Shown: piece by piece, positions 21,683 through 30,753 of the stretch | Position numbering within the stretch: position 1 is the stretch's first letter | Layout: every line of letters starts with the position of its first letter | NCBI GenBank assembly: GCA_034190085.1 | Contig: JAXHTS010000067.1 | Location: 1-48,941, forward strand | Origin: Spirochaetota bacterium | GTDB lineage: Bacteria > Spirochaetota > UBA4802 > JAFGDQ01 | Direction of reading: 5' to 3' | Length of the DNA stretch: 48,941 nt | Program-made: the position numbers and the translations under genes | Notes under the pieces: model-generated | Seen by the model: only the letters and a program-made list of their open reading frames with translations | Databases searched by the model: none | What the model was told of the DNA's origin: nothing

Positions 21683-22705
21683 ATGAGCAAGTCTTCCGAA
21701 CAAAAAATCATAAATATACTTAAAATTCTGCAGAATAATAACAAGCCTGCATGTAGCATTATTATATCTCGGCAAATGCTGGAATTGGGCTTTGATCTCA
21801 GTGAGCGTACAATACGTTACTATCTTCAAAAAATGGATTATCAGGGTCTCACAGAGAATCTTGGCAAAAGGGGTAGGATAATTACCCCAAAAGGAATCAA
21901 TGAACTAAAATCTGCCTTTGTTTTTGAAAAAGTTGGTTTTATTGCATCAAAAATTGATTTTCTGACATACCAGATGGATTTTTCTTTGCAGAAACTGAAA
22001 GGAACAATTATCATCAACCTTACAACGTTTAATAAGCAATTCTTTAACAAAGCATTTAAACAGATAGAGTCAGTTTTTCAAGCGGGTCTGGGGATGGGTA
22101 AATTTTTAACAATTAGTCACCCAGGCGACACTATAGGTAATATTATAATTGATGAAGATAGGGTTGCGATTGGCACAGTATGTAGTGTTACTATCAACGG
22201 AATTTTTTTAAAAGAGGGCATTAATATTTCTTCTAGATTTGGCGGTGTGCTTGAGATATCAAAGGGACATCCTCTGAGATTCACGGACATTATCAATTAT
22301 AATGGCACTTCCATAGACCCTCTTGAAATATTTATTAAAGGTGGAATGACAAGCATTAGAGAGATCATTTCCACTGGCAGTGGAAAAATAGGTGCCAGCT
22401 TTCGCGAATTTCCATCCATTGCTATGCCTAAGGTAGAGAAGATAAAGAAGAGATTGGATGACATTGGATTGGGTGGGATATTATTGATTGGGAAACCCGG
22501 ACAGCCATTATTGGATATTCCTGTTCCAGATGGTAGAGTCGGGATGATTGTTGCAGGTGGATTGAATCCCATTGCGGCTGTAGAGGAGTCTGGCATTCCA
22601 ACTGAGAATGAAGCCTTGAAAACAATATATGATTTTAATGAGATGAAGTTATACACAAAGGTCGATTTATTTAACACCCCCTTTAGAATGATCAGACGTG
22701 ATTGA
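21683..22705 (+). CDS. nrpR: NrpR-like transcriptional regulator (winged helix + one NrpR regulatory domain)
   Basis: The 340-residue protein has an N-terminal winged helix-turn-helix (residues 5-70: LKILQNNNKPACSIIIS... LSERTIRYYLQKMDYQGL) and one DUF128/NrpR domain (GLGMGKFLTISHPGD... GTVCSVTINGIFLKEGI... KIGASFREFPS... GMIVAGGLNPIAAVEE). In methanogens NrpR represses nitrogen-fixation and assimilation genes and is released by 2-oxoglutarate; some have two regulatory domains, this one has one, like Methanosarcina NrpRI. It is divergent from a glutamate-synthase-like gene, with two palindromes between. ATG at 21683 is chosen over TTG at 21677; neither has a clear ribosome-binding site. Confidence 0.85.
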   Translation: MSKSSEQKIINILKILQNNNKPACSIIISRQMLELGFDLSERTIRYYLQKMDYQGLTENLGKRGRIITPKGINELKSAFVFEKVGFIASKIDFLTYQMDFSLQKLKGTIIINLTTFNKQFFNKAFKQIESVFQAGLGMGKFLTISHPGDTIGNIIIDEDRVAIGTVCSVTINGIFLKEGINISSRFGGVLEISKGHPLRFTDIINYNGTSIDPLEIFIKGGMTSIREIISTGSGKIGASFREFPSIAMPKVEKIKKRLDDIGLGGILLIGKPGQPLLDIPVPDGRVGMIVAGGLNPIAAVEESGIPTENEALKTIYDFNEMKLYTKVDLFNTPFRMIRRD

Positions 22706-22760
22706 GCTGTAATCACATTGAATAGTAGTGACATGGAAATATAGAATATGGAGAGGGATG

Positions 22761-23918
22761 ATGAAATACCGGAAATTTGGAAAGCTTGATTGGAATGCGT
22801 CAGTGTTGGGATTCGGCGCTATGAGGTTGCCTATTATCGATAATCAACCATCGAAAATAGATGTGCCTGAAGCAGAGAGGATGATACGGTATGCAATTGA
22901 TCAGGGAGTCAATTATATTGACACAGCCTATCCTTATCATGAGGGTCAGAGTGAGCGCTGTGTTGGACGTATTCTTGGTGATGGGTATCGTGAACGGGTA
23001 AGGATTGCTACCAAACAGCCCACCTGGTTTATAAGTAGTTCAAGTGATTTTGACCGTTATCTCGATGAACAACTTAAGCATCTACAGACAGACTACATAG
23101 ATTTTTACCTATTGCATGGATTGAATAAAGAGTATTGGACTAAATTGCATAATATGGGAGTGCTACCTTGGGCAGAGGGCGCGATTGCCGATGGTCGCAT
23201 TCAACATCTTGGATTTTCATTTCATGACAATTATGAGGCATTCATTGAGATAGTTGATTCTTATGATAACTGGACATTCTGTCAGATCCAATACAACTTT
23301 ATGGATATAAATTATCAGGCTGGGACAAAGGGGTTGGAATATGCTGCTCAAAAGGGTTTGGCAATTGTAATTATGGAGCCCTTGCGAGGGGGACAATTGA
23401 CCAAAAAACCACCAGAGGTGATAACTAAACTGTGGGCTAACGATCCAAATCCACACACTCAAGCCGATATAGCCCTGCAATGGGTGTGGAACCATTCTGA
23501 AGTGTCTGTGGTGCTTAGCGGCATGACCACAATGCAGCAGGTAGAGGAAAATATTATTAGCGCGGATCGCTCCGGACCGGATACACTCACAAAAGGGGAA
23601 TTGATGCTTATTGATAAGATGCGTGATGCATATCTGGATCTTTGTCCCATTCCCTGCACGAATTGCAGATATTGTATGCCATGTCCAAATTCTGTAAATA
23701 TACCTAGAATATTTGAAATCTATAACGAAGCAGTAATGTACAATGATCCTAGAACTGGACGCTTCTTTTATCGGGGTGCAATGGGGCTGAGTGAAGGGGA
23801 GCGGGCGAATAATTGCGTTGAGTGTGGGGAATGTGAAGAGAAATGTCCTCAAGATATTCCCATCATGGAGTGGCTTGTAAAAGCGCACGCTCTCTTAGGC
23901 CCTAAGAAAAAGGAATAA
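22761..23918 (+). CDS. Aldo/keto reductase with C-terminal ferredoxin-type Fe-S domain
   Basis: The 385-residue protein has an aldo/keto reductase barrel with the usual catalytic residues in context (Asp/Tyr in DTAYPYHEG, Lys in ATKQP, His in LLHGL). It is followed by two cysteine groups, CTNCRYCMPCP and CVECGECEEKCP, as in bacterial [4Fe-4S] binding folds. Such fusions are common in anaerobes and may link NAD(P)H and ferredoxin-type electron transfer; substrates are mostly unknown. ATG at 22761 (or 22758) follows GGAGAGG. The gene begins 55 bases after the NrpR-like gene and may share its transcript, but a nitrogen role is only inference. Confidence 0.88.
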   Translation: MKYRKFGKLDWNASVLGFGAMRLPIIDNQPSKIDVPEAERMIRYAIDQGVNYIDTAYPYHEGQSERCVGRILGDGYRERVRIATKQPTWFISSSSDFDRYLDEQLKHLQTDYIDFYLLHGLNKEYWTKLHNMGVLPWAEGAIADGRIQHLGFSFHDNYEAFIEIVDSYDNWTFCQIQYNFMDINYQAGTKGLEYAAQKGLAIVIMEPLRGGQLTKKPPEVITKLWANDPNPHTQADIALQWVWNHSEVSVVLSGMTTMQQVEENIISADRSGPDTLTKGELMLIDKMRDAYLDLCPIPCTNCRYCMPCPNSVNIPRIFEIYNEAVMYNDPRTGRFFYRGAMGLSEGERANNCVECGECEEKCPQDIPIMEWLVKAHALLGPKKKE

Positions 23919-23969
23919 ATTTATGTTGATATGAAATCCTGCTCAAAGTGAAAAAATGAGGATAGAATA

Positions 23970-24656
23970 TCATAATTCCTCATAAATTTCTTTTTTATCT
24001 AAGAATGGATCAATTACATAGCGTAATGTGCATTTTTCTTTCATCTTTTTCAGTAATTTCGGTAGTTGTTCAGAATTGATATCATATATGCGCATATAGG
24101 CATTTCGAAATCCTATTGGCGCTCTGGCATCAGAATGCAGCACATAACCGATACGACCACCATAATTGCTTACCAATTCAATGATTTCACCAATGAGACC
24201 AGGTATATACTTCACCAGAAAAGCGATCTGATAACCGGGTTTATCAACACCAGTGATTGACATATAGGTTTTCAAAATATCGCTTCTTGTAATAATTCCT
24301 ACAATTCGTCTTTCTTCATCTACTACAGGTAACCCTGATATATCATTATTTACTATAATGCTGGCGGCTTCATCTATAGTAGAATCAGGTGAAATTGTAA
24401 AAACATAAGGGGTCATGACCTGATGTATCTTAATTTTTGAGGTAATGTACATAGCCTCACTTATGTCTAATGGTATAGACTCTGGAAGAGAGGCTTTTTT
24501 CAAATCCCTGTCCGTCACGATACCTACAAGTTTACCATCATCAATTACCGGTAAAATTTTCACATTGCCTTCTTTTTGAAGCTTTAGGGCATGTTGTACG
24601 GAATCACTTGCTCTGATAGACATAACACCTGTACTCATCCAATTCTTGACTAACAT
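23970..24656 (-). CDS. CBS-domain pair with C-terminal ACT-like domain (AcuB-like)
   Basis: The 228-residue soluble protein has two CBS motifs (residues 7-60, MSTGVMSIRASDSV... LVGIVTDRDLKKA; 78-130, MTPYVFTISPDST... IVGIITRSDILK). An ACT-like segment follows (about 140-215, GYQIAFLVKYIPGLIGEIIELVSNYGG). CBS pairs bind adenine nucleotides and ACT domains bind amino acids, so it probably senses metabolic state; AcuB-type proteins have this layout. It stands alone between the reductase and the aldolase genes. Target unknown. Confidence 0.82.
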   Translation of the reverse strand: MLVKNWMSTGVMSIRASDSVQHALKLQKEGNVKILPVIDDGKLVGIVTDRDLKKASLPESIPLDISEAMYITSKIKIHQVMTPYVFTISPDSTIDEAASIIVNNDISGLPVVDEERRIVGIITRSDILKTYMSITGVDKPGYQIAFLVKYIPGLIGEIIELVSNYGGRIGYVLHSDARAPIGFRNAYMRIYDINSEQLPKLLKKMKEKCTLRYVIDPFLDKKEIYEEL

Positions 24657-24872
24657 TATTTAATCTCCTTTAGGTAAGTAATTATTTATGTAGCTGGAAT
24701 AATAAATTCCAGAACATGAATCCTATAAAGTCATTATATAATAGTCTAAAGAATATAATTATTAGTTAAATGAACTTATCAAGATAACTTATTTTAGTGA
24801 TCAATATACAACTTACCATTTAATTTATTGTGTTATTGAATTAAAATGATTAAGTTTATCATTTATTTATCT
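24657..24872. other. AT-rich spacer
   Basis: About 215 bases with no gene. It should hold the promoter of the CBS-ACT gene; no box stands out clearly. Confidence 0.4.
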
Positions 24873-26168
24873 TTAATCATCGAACTCGCCCTTTGGCCCT
24901 TTGTCCGAATCGATCTTAGAAGCCTTTTCCTTTATTTTATTATCTGTCCATTCATCCGGATTTTCTAAGCGGCTTGACTTGGGCCCAAGATTATATGAGT
25001 CGGCCTGAAGAATGGCATCAATAGCAAGCGGCGCAGTATCTTTAGCATTGAAAACTTCAGTTAGAAGATTGTAAACAAAATCCTCAACCCCCTTTGCCAT
25101 TCTCAATCGAATATCTTTGGGGAGTCCAAGAAGTTTGTTCTCGAAGGGGAGATTAAGCTTTTTATAATTACCACCCTTGATTTCTTTAGATTTCGCATAT
25201 TCTACCATTTCAGTCCACATATTATCGCTAACACCATCTTCATTGACCTTAATGAATTCGCCATTGTCATCCAGAATGGCATTCCCATAATCGTTGACCT
25301 GAACCCCCCAGGAGATCATTTGTAGTGCAGTGGCCACATTGGCCTTTGTCGTATTGGTATTGTTGGCTATATTTCGAAGTCTCTCAGAACTGTTCCCTGA
25401 GGTTCCATGCTGAGCGCCGGAAATATTATACCTGGACAGCGCATTATGAATTGTTGCCGTAAGTTCCACTTGAATTCCCTGATCGCTTGCCTCAATGCCA
25501 TGTGTGGTGCCATTATTCAGGGCTATCCAGTCTGGAAAGATATCATGGGCATTCAATCCTTGAATCAGAAAGAGAGCCTCTTCCTCAGTTGAAAGGCCAG
25601 CTTTGCCTTTTATCTCTCCAACCTCTGTCTCCAGGCCTGCCCACTTGGGTATAAAGGGATTAAGGGTGATATTAGCGAATAGATTTTCGTGATCTGGCAT
25701 ATGTGAAGCATCGATTGCAATTGATGTCATCCCAGCTTCGAACATGGTAGGTATTTCGATCTTGGCCTTTTCTACATCTTTCTCATTTTTTATTCCATAA
25801 TGATCAGCGTGAATTGCTACTGGTACAGTTATGTTCAACTCATTACAGATAGAATCAACTATTCTAGCCATATTCCAGTAATTGACAGCGCAATACGCAT
25901 TTGCACCGCCCTCGGATTTAGCAATTTCAATGATAATGGCGGCATTTGCTCTTTGAGCTGCCTGAAGTGCGCCTCTGATTACGAAATAGCTTCTACCATT
26001 TGCAGCAATAGTCATAGCCTTGCCTTTCGCAATCATGGCTCTATCAATGGCCTTGCCACTAACAATTAGCGCTCTTGAATTAGGAAATAGATCTACAATG
26101 TTAGGGGGTCGTCCTATCATTAGAGCTTTTTCAAATTGTGAGTCTGATTTACCTTTTGATGAAAACAT
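24873..26168 (-). CDS. Class II fructose-bisphosphate aldolase family protein
   Basis: The 431-residue protein shows the zinc-dependent aldolase signatures: HADHYG at 120-125 (metal-binding His and Asp), a SIAIDASHMPDHEN segment and QHGTSGNS for the phosphate site. It is longer than the usual 300-360 residue class II aldolase, with an extended C-terminus rich in charged residues, as in the long variants of some anaerobes. It would split or form fructose-1,6-bisphosphate or a related ketose phosphate in the cytoplasm. It lies 81 bases downstream of an LsrF-like gene on the same strand, likely one operon. Confidence 0.85.
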   Translation of the reverse strand: MFSSKGKSDSQFEKALMIGRPPNIVDLFPNSRALIVSGKAIDRAMIAKGKAMTIAANGRSYFVIRGALQAAQRANAAIIIEIAKSEGGANAYCAVNYWNMARIVDSICNELNITVPVAIHADHYGIKNEKDVEKAKIEIPTMFEAGMTSIAIDASHMPDHENLFANITLNPFIPKWAGLETEVGEIKGKAGLSTEEEALFLIQGLNAHDIFPDWIALNNGTTHGIEASDQGIQVELTATIHNALSRYNISGAQHGTSGNSSERLRNIANNTNTTKANVATALQMISWGVQVNDYGNAILDDNGEFIKVNEDGVSDNMWTEMVEYAKSKEIKGGNYKKLNLPFENKLLGLPKDIRLRMAKGVEDFVYNLLTEVFNAKDTAPLAIDAILQADSYNLGPKSSRLENPDEWTDNKIKEKASKIDSDKGPKGEFDD

Positions 26169-26248
26169 GTTTATCCTCCATAATCATGATAAAGTGGGCA
26201 TCTCATCCCTTTTCAATTTCATAAGGAATGAATGGGGCATCTCTCTAA

Positions 26249-27142
26249 TTAATTACTATTTTTAATCGTTTCAAAGAGTTCCTGGGCCTGCTTTGGTGTG
26301 GCCTTCTCATGAATGATTGCTTTTAGCGATCTCATTACAGCTATCGGATTAGGATTCTGCCATACATTCCTACCCAGATTGACTCCAATAGCGCCCTTTT
26401 GCATGCCATCATACACAAACTCAAAGACCTCCAGTTCTGTTTCACATTTCGGTCCTCCAGCCATAACGATAGGCACTGGACATCCATTGGTTATTTTTTC
26501 AAAATCCTCTGAGCAGTAATAGGTCTTTACAACTTTTGCTCCAAGTTCTGCAGCAATGCGGCATGAAAGCGCCAAGAAACGCGCGGTTCTCTTCTCCATT
26601 TCCTTTCCCACAGCAGTTACTGCCATGACAGGGATACCGTAATCCTCACATTCATTGACTAGACTGGCAAGATTTTCCAAAGTTTCCTTTTCATAATCGC
26701 TTCCAACGAATATGGAAAGACCTACAGCAGCGACATTCAACCGGATTATATCTTCAATGGAAGTTGTAATAACCTCGTTAGCAAGGTCCTTCCCAATAAC
26801 ACTGGTAGCTCCTGAGACTCTAAGGATAATGGGGGTATCAATACCTGGATCAATACAACTTCTCAATACGCCCCTTGTTAAAAAAAGACCATCAGCAAAG
26901 GGCAGAATATCTCTTATAGTATCCCCAGGTCTCTCAAGACACCTTGTGGGTCCTTGAAAGTAGCCATGATCAATAGGGAGAAAGAAACAGTGACCATCAG
27001 GTTTGATAAGGCGTGAAAGCCTGTTTTTAATTCCCCAATCAAGGTTGTCATATCCCTTTACCCATTTCCTGCTTTCATCTACTCCTTCAGCCTCCATTTC
27101 ATTTTTATTCCTGGCCTCTAAGATTCCAGCTGCATCAGGCAT
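26249..27142 (-). CDS. LsrF-like DeoC/LacD-family aldolase or thiolase
   Basis: The 297-residue protein closely follows LsrF of E. coli as I recall it: LDWGIKNRLSRL, PIDHGYFQGPT, LFLTRGVLRS, VKTYYCSEDF, CPVPIVMAGGPK, GAIGVNLGRNVWQ. LsrF is a thiolase in autoinducer-2 degradation, but close family members are class I fructose-bisphosphate aldolases, and no other lsr genes are nearby. Lys206 in KTYY corresponds to the Schiff-base lysine. ATG at 27142 follows AAAGGAG; a longer start at 27160 lacks one. The pairing with a class II aldolase suggests a sugar-phosphate path rather than signalling. Confidence 0.82.
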   Translation of the reverse strand: MPDAAGILEARNKNEMEAEGVDESRKWVKGYDNLDWGIKNRLSRLIKPDGHCFFLPIDHGYFQGPTRCLERPGDTIRDILPFADGLFLTRGVLRSCIDPGIDTPIILRVSGATSVIGKDLANEVITTSIEDIIRLNVAAVGLSIFVGSDYEKETLENLASLVNECEDYGIPVMAVTAVGKEMEKRTARFLALSCRIAAELGAKVVKTYYCSEDFEKITNGCPVPIVMAGGPKCETELEVFEFVYDGMQKGAIGVNLGRNVWQNPNPIAVMRSLKAIIHEKATPKQAQELFETIKNSN

Positions 27143-27472
27143 AGTTTTCTCCTTTATCATTTATTATACTATATATAACAATAAATCAAACATGCTTTTT
27201 TGAAGGATGAAATTGTTAAGAATATTTCTACTTGCCTTTATAGGAACATCATATTCTTACACAAATGGATTATTAAAATTTGAGCAGTTTAATAAACGTG
27301 CATTAACATCAAATTAGAATGAATAATAATCAAAGTATTGAGAAAAAACGCTGTAAATAATTTATGTTTGTCTTAATTTGGAATGTCAAATAGTTTTTAA
27401 TATATATTCTAAAATTGACTTGATTTATCAAATGCAATGCTTCACCCTTTTCCGTGAGACGATATTGGGAAT
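27143..27472. other. Intergenic region, nothing clear
   Basis: AT-rich, about 330 bases, between divergent genes. I see no RNA gene, hairpin or repeat worth naming; it should contain promoters for both sides. Confidence 0.4.
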
Positions 27473-27901
27473 ATGAAAATATTTATACTATATCTGTTTA
27501 TATTAGTCAATAATTCACAACAAAAGGATTTTCATATTAGTATACGTTATTACTCAAAACCCATAATAAGTCATGAGTGGTCTATCTCAATCTTCAGAGT
27601 TGGAGGTAACATTTATATAAATGCTCTTGATTATATGGATAGAACTATAAATAAAAAAGAGATACCAAGAAGATACTACCCTCAATTGATAGATAGGCTC
27701 AATAAATGTGGTATATGGATACTTAAGGACTACTATAGAAAGGGTAGTCATAACGGGTATTATCTTATTAGGGTAGAGAAGGGTAGACATCATAACAGCA
27801 TTAGGGTTGAGGCAGGAGTCCCCCTGTTGGGTCAAAATGCGAGGTATCTTGAAATAATAAGATCAGTTGAAAATGTTGTAAGGGTTGGCCTATATGATTG
27901 A
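27473..27901 (+). CDS. Hypothetical protein, possible signal peptide
   Basis: 142 residues beginning MKIFILYLFILV, a short hydrophobic stretch that could be a signal peptide. The body is basic and rich in Tyr, Arg and Ile, with a strand-like pattern. No family is recognised. There is no strong ribosome-binding site (GGGAAT before ATG). The coding look is fair but not certain. Confidence 0.55.
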   Translation: MKIFILYLFILVNNSQQKDFHISIRYYSKPIISHEWSISIFRVGGNIYINALDYMDRTINKKEIPRRYYPQLIDRLNKCGIWILKDYYRKGSHNGYYLIRVEKGRHHNSIRVEAGVPLLGQNARYLEIIRSVENVVRVGLYD

Positions 27902-27969
27902 TAATTCGTCCTTTGTCTCATGTATATTGAAGAAATCCTATTTGAACTATAAATACTTGACTAATGACT

Positions 27970-28431
27970 TCACTTGACAGGAGTAGAGGGCTTTGCCTTT
28001 GGAATCATCTTCATGAGATGTTCATAAAGGAATTCATCAACACCCTTAGTATAAAATACATATATGATAACGAGTACCCATAATATAAGCGTTAGTATAC
28101 ACATAAATATCAATAGCTTTTCAGCTCCAATATCATTTGCCTTATAAAAGATAAGAACAAGGGCTAATGGCCAAAAAAAGAATAGAGTAATAAATGTTAA
28201 TGAGATGAACTCCTTCAAAAAATTAATTGTTACTGGATACCATCCAGATGAGAATTCTCTATAACCGGTAGATATCTCTTCAAAGAAGAACCAGAAATAA
28301 AAGACAAATATCAGGGTGGCAATTATTTTCCAAAATATTTCAATCCTTTGCCTGAACCATAGAAATATTATTCCCAATCCCCAAAGGGCTATGAACATTA
28401 GTACTGATTTAACTAATATAATATTCTCCAC
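27970..28431 (-). CDS. Hypothetical inner-membrane protein, four predicted helices
   Basis: 153 residues with hydrophobic segments at about 6-25, 33-50, 74-96 and 105-128, aromatic-rich loops and a charged C-terminus (KMIPKAKPSTPVK). No family recognised. The neighbour on the other strand is a small lipoprotein. Confidence 0.65.
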   Translation of the reverse strand: MENIILVKSVLMFIALWGLGIIFLWFRQRIEIFWKIIATLIFVFYFWFFFEEISTGYREFSSGWYPVTINFLKEFISLTFITLFFFWPLALVLIFYKANDIGAEKLLIFMCILTLILWVLVIIYVFYTKGVDEFLYEHLMKMIPKAKPSTPVK

Positions 28432-28553
28432 TGTTATTTATTCCTTAATTACTAAATGCAGTATCTTTATTATGAAATTCTAATTATGTAGCAATGAATA
28501 AGCATTCTGTCAATGCAAAAACGATTTCCTGTTGAATACAAGTGGAGGCATCA

Positions 28554-28982
28554 ATGAGACAACCTGTTATTTTGAATGCATTGATCTTCGTTATAATTCT
28601 ATTGACTTCATGCAAGCATAATATTCGATTGGATAATTATACCCTAGGAGTATTCGTCCCCCTAAAGACACATAAGAAGATTGGGAAAAAGGAAATTGAG
28701 GATATTTTTCATACCCAATTCAAGTTCAATAGGGATGGCTCAAATCTTCTTGAGTTGGTTATTTATGGTTATTGCTCCGGCAAGGAGACATTTGTATTTT
28801 CAGGTGATACAGATAATAATATAACAAGGGATATACAGAAGGGCAGCATTGAAGCACTCTTAAAGATTAAGAGGGAGGGAAAACTAGAAAAAATATTTTT
28901 TCTCAAGGCATCAGGAAGCGATCAAGAGGAACTCATTGATAATTTGGTTTTAGAAACAAAAAAAATACTTAATTTTCAATAA
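28554..28982 (+). CDS. Hypothetical lipoprotein
   Basis: 142 residues. The start at 28554 follows GTGGAGG; the signal peptide ends in LLTSC with the lipid-carrying Cys20. The rest (about 120 residues) has mixed alpha/beta character with no recognised domain. It is probably a small outer-membrane or inner-membrane lipoprotein. Confidence 0.68.
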   Translation: MRQPVILNALIFVIILLTSCKHNIRLDNYTLGVFVPLKTHKKIGKKEIEDIFHTQFKFNRDGSNLLELVIYGYCSGKETFVFSGDTDNNITRDIQKGSIEALLKIKREGKLEKIFFLKASGSDQEELIDNLVLETKKILNFQ

Positions 28983-29079
28983 AGCCTCAATGATATCATT
29001 GCGTATTTAAGATTTATTCTCATAATTTAAGGAACTGGTTGGACTCCTTCTGCAAAACAAATCATGCTATTAACGATCA

Positions 29080-30084
29080 TTATATCGTTGATTTATTTTC
29101 TGCAAGGAGGTATGCCAAAGTAATTGCTTCGATCATGCTCTTATACTTAGCGCACCCCTTGCCAGCGATATCATATGCTGTGCCATGTGCTACGGATGTC
29201 CTTATTATAGAGAGACCCATGGTAACATTAACACCAGTATCAAAGGTGAGGGTCTTAAAGGGTATTAGCCCCTGATCGTGATATTGGGCTATAACTAAAT
29301 TGTATGATCTCCATCTCTCGGGCAGGAAGAGGGTATCAGCAGCAAAGGGACCCTCAATATTTATTCCATCGCTTTTTGCCATACTAACGGCCTTTTCAGT
29401 AACATTCATATCAAAATTGCCGATAGCGCCCCTATCGCCGCAATGAGGATCTAATCCAGTGATAGCAATTCTAACCTCCTTGCCGTCGATCCTGGATATT
29501 GCCCTATGCCCAGCGATAATTGTATTGTATATCTTTTCGGAATCAATCCTCTCAGTTATCCCTGATACAGGTATATGTGTTGTTACAAGCATCACTCTAT
29601 AGTCCTTTGAGTACATCATCATGTATGGATTTTTTTCCTGGATGGATTCAGCTATATATTCGGTGTGTCCTGTAAAGCGGCATCCTGATTTTTCGATTAG
29701 GCCCTTATTTACTGGTCCAGTAACAATAGAATCCAATGTACCACATCTCCATAGTTCTATTGCTTTATCAATATACTTGATAGACTCAATCCCAGTATAT
29801 ATGTTACCCTTGCCAGGGGTTGGTATTGGCAGGTCTAGGCAGATATTGTAAATATAATTGTGATCATCAAGAATATCCGAAGGTGTATCCCTTTTGTAGT
29901 CCCAAAGCCTGTATCCCTGAACGAGGTCAGGATAATGCCTAACTAGAACCTCGTATCGACCTATAACAATGGGAATGATATTATCAATCCCATCCAATTC
30001 TGAAACAGCCTTTAGGGCTACTTCTGGTCCAATACCAGCAGGATCGCCAATTACAATCCCAACCCTGATACTATGACTTTTCAA
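29080..30084 (-). CDS. pdxA: 4-hydroxythreonine-4-phosphate dehydrogenase
   Basis: 334 residues with the PdxA pattern: GDPAGIGPEV at the N-terminus, GHTEYIAE, GLDPHCGDRGAIG, YHDQGLIPFKTL and HGTAYDIAGKG, which carry the metal and substrate ligands. It oxidises 4-phosphohydroxy-threonine in the DXP-dependent route to pyridoxal phosphate. Its start overlaps the end of the bactofilin gene by 14 bases, so the two are translationally linked. A PLP-dependent decarboxylase is encoded two kilobases away. Close relatives named PdxA2 act on other substrates, so some doubt remains. Confidence 0.9.
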   Translation of the reverse strand: MKSHSIRVGIVIGDPAGIGPEVALKAVSELDGIDNIIPIVIGRYEVLVRHYPDLVQGYRLWDYKRDTPSDILDDHNYIYNICLDLPIPTPGKGNIYTGIESIKYIDKAIELWRCGTLDSIVTGPVNKGLIEKSGCRFTGHTEYIAESIQEKNPYMMMYSKDYRVMLVTTHIPVSGITERIDSEKIYNTIIAGHRAISRIDGKEVRIAITGLDPHCGDRGAIGNFDMNVTEKAVSMAKSDGINIEGPFAADTLFLPERWRSYNLVIAQYHDQGLIPFKTLTFDTGVNVTMGLSIIRTSVAHGTAYDIAGKGCAKYKSMIEAITLAYLLAENKSTI

Positions 30085-30496
30085 AAAACTCCTCTGGGAT
30101 TAGTCTATTCTTATCATATTCCTTCTCAATTAGATTCTTGGCGGATGATTTTAGATCATTGGAGATGGTGCATCTACCCTCAAGAATCACGCCGTTTTGA
30201 ATAATAAGCTCTGGGGTTTTTATATCACCAAGGATTCTTGCGGTGGGCATTAGGAGAACCCTGTTCGAAGCATTTATATTTCCAATTACAAGACCTTCCA
30301 CTATTACAGATATAGCATTTATATTAGTCTTTATTTTACCATCTGGACCGATGTATAACTGTTCTGCTTGAAGGTATTTCCCCTCAAATCGACCATCAAT
30401 TCTTAGTGATCCATTTATATGAAAGGCTCCTGCAAAATAAGAATTTTCACCTATGACATTATTAGCTAAATCACCACCACTCTTTGTTAATGCCAT
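30071..30496 (-). CDS. Bactofilin
   Basis: 141 residues with a central bactofilin beta-helix (about 15-115: IGENSYFAGAFHINGSLRIDGRFEG... GPDGKIKTNINAISVIVEGLVIGNINASNRV) and short polar ends. Bactofilins polymerise at the membrane and shape the cell or place cell-wall enzymes. It overlaps pdxA. A TTGACA box lies at 30559-30564 on the minus strand. Confidence 0.88.
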   Translation of the reverse strand: MALTKSGGDLANNVIGENSYFAGAFHINGSLRIDGRFEGKYLQAEQLYIGPDGKIKTNINAISVIVEGLVIGNINASNRVLLMPTARILGDIKTPELIIQNGVILEGRCTISNDLKSSAKNLIEKEYDKNRLIPEEFFEKS

Positions 30497-30533
30497 GTTA
30501 ACCTCTGTATATCAATAATATTTTTTTGAATAG

Positions 30534-30564
30534 ATTGTATCATCTCTATAATTACAATTGTCAA
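30534..30564 (-). promoter_or_regulatory. Candidate promoter of bactofilin-pdxA
   Basis: Minus strand TTGACA, 19 bases, TACAAT, about 40 bases before the bactofilin start codon. The spacer is a little long. Confidence 0.4.
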
Positions 30565-30719
30565 CAGCATTAATATTATTACTCTTAAAAAAAAACAACT
30601 TTTTGGAGACTCCCTCACTTTTATGAGTAAGAAATCAATTTATTAAAATTTTTATTATAGGGGATAAATATTAAATAACAATTCAGGGAGAGATGGTTGA
30701 TGCTGATTGAGGAAACGAA

Positions 30720-30730
30720 GGGGGGGGGGG
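30720..30730. repeat. Poly-G tract of 11
   Basis: Eleven consecutive G on the plus strand in otherwise AT-rich DNA, 23 bases after the stop of the gene at 30754 and about 220 bases upstream of the bactofilin start. Such tracts slip in replication and can vary expression; here it lies between genes. Confidence 0.9.
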
Positions 30731-30753
30731 CACTCTCTTTATATTATAATAGA

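Noticed and set aside
26249-27142. Autoinducer-2 uptake (lsr) operon
   Set aside because: Only an LsrF-like gene is present; no transporter, kinase or LsrR-like regulator nearby.
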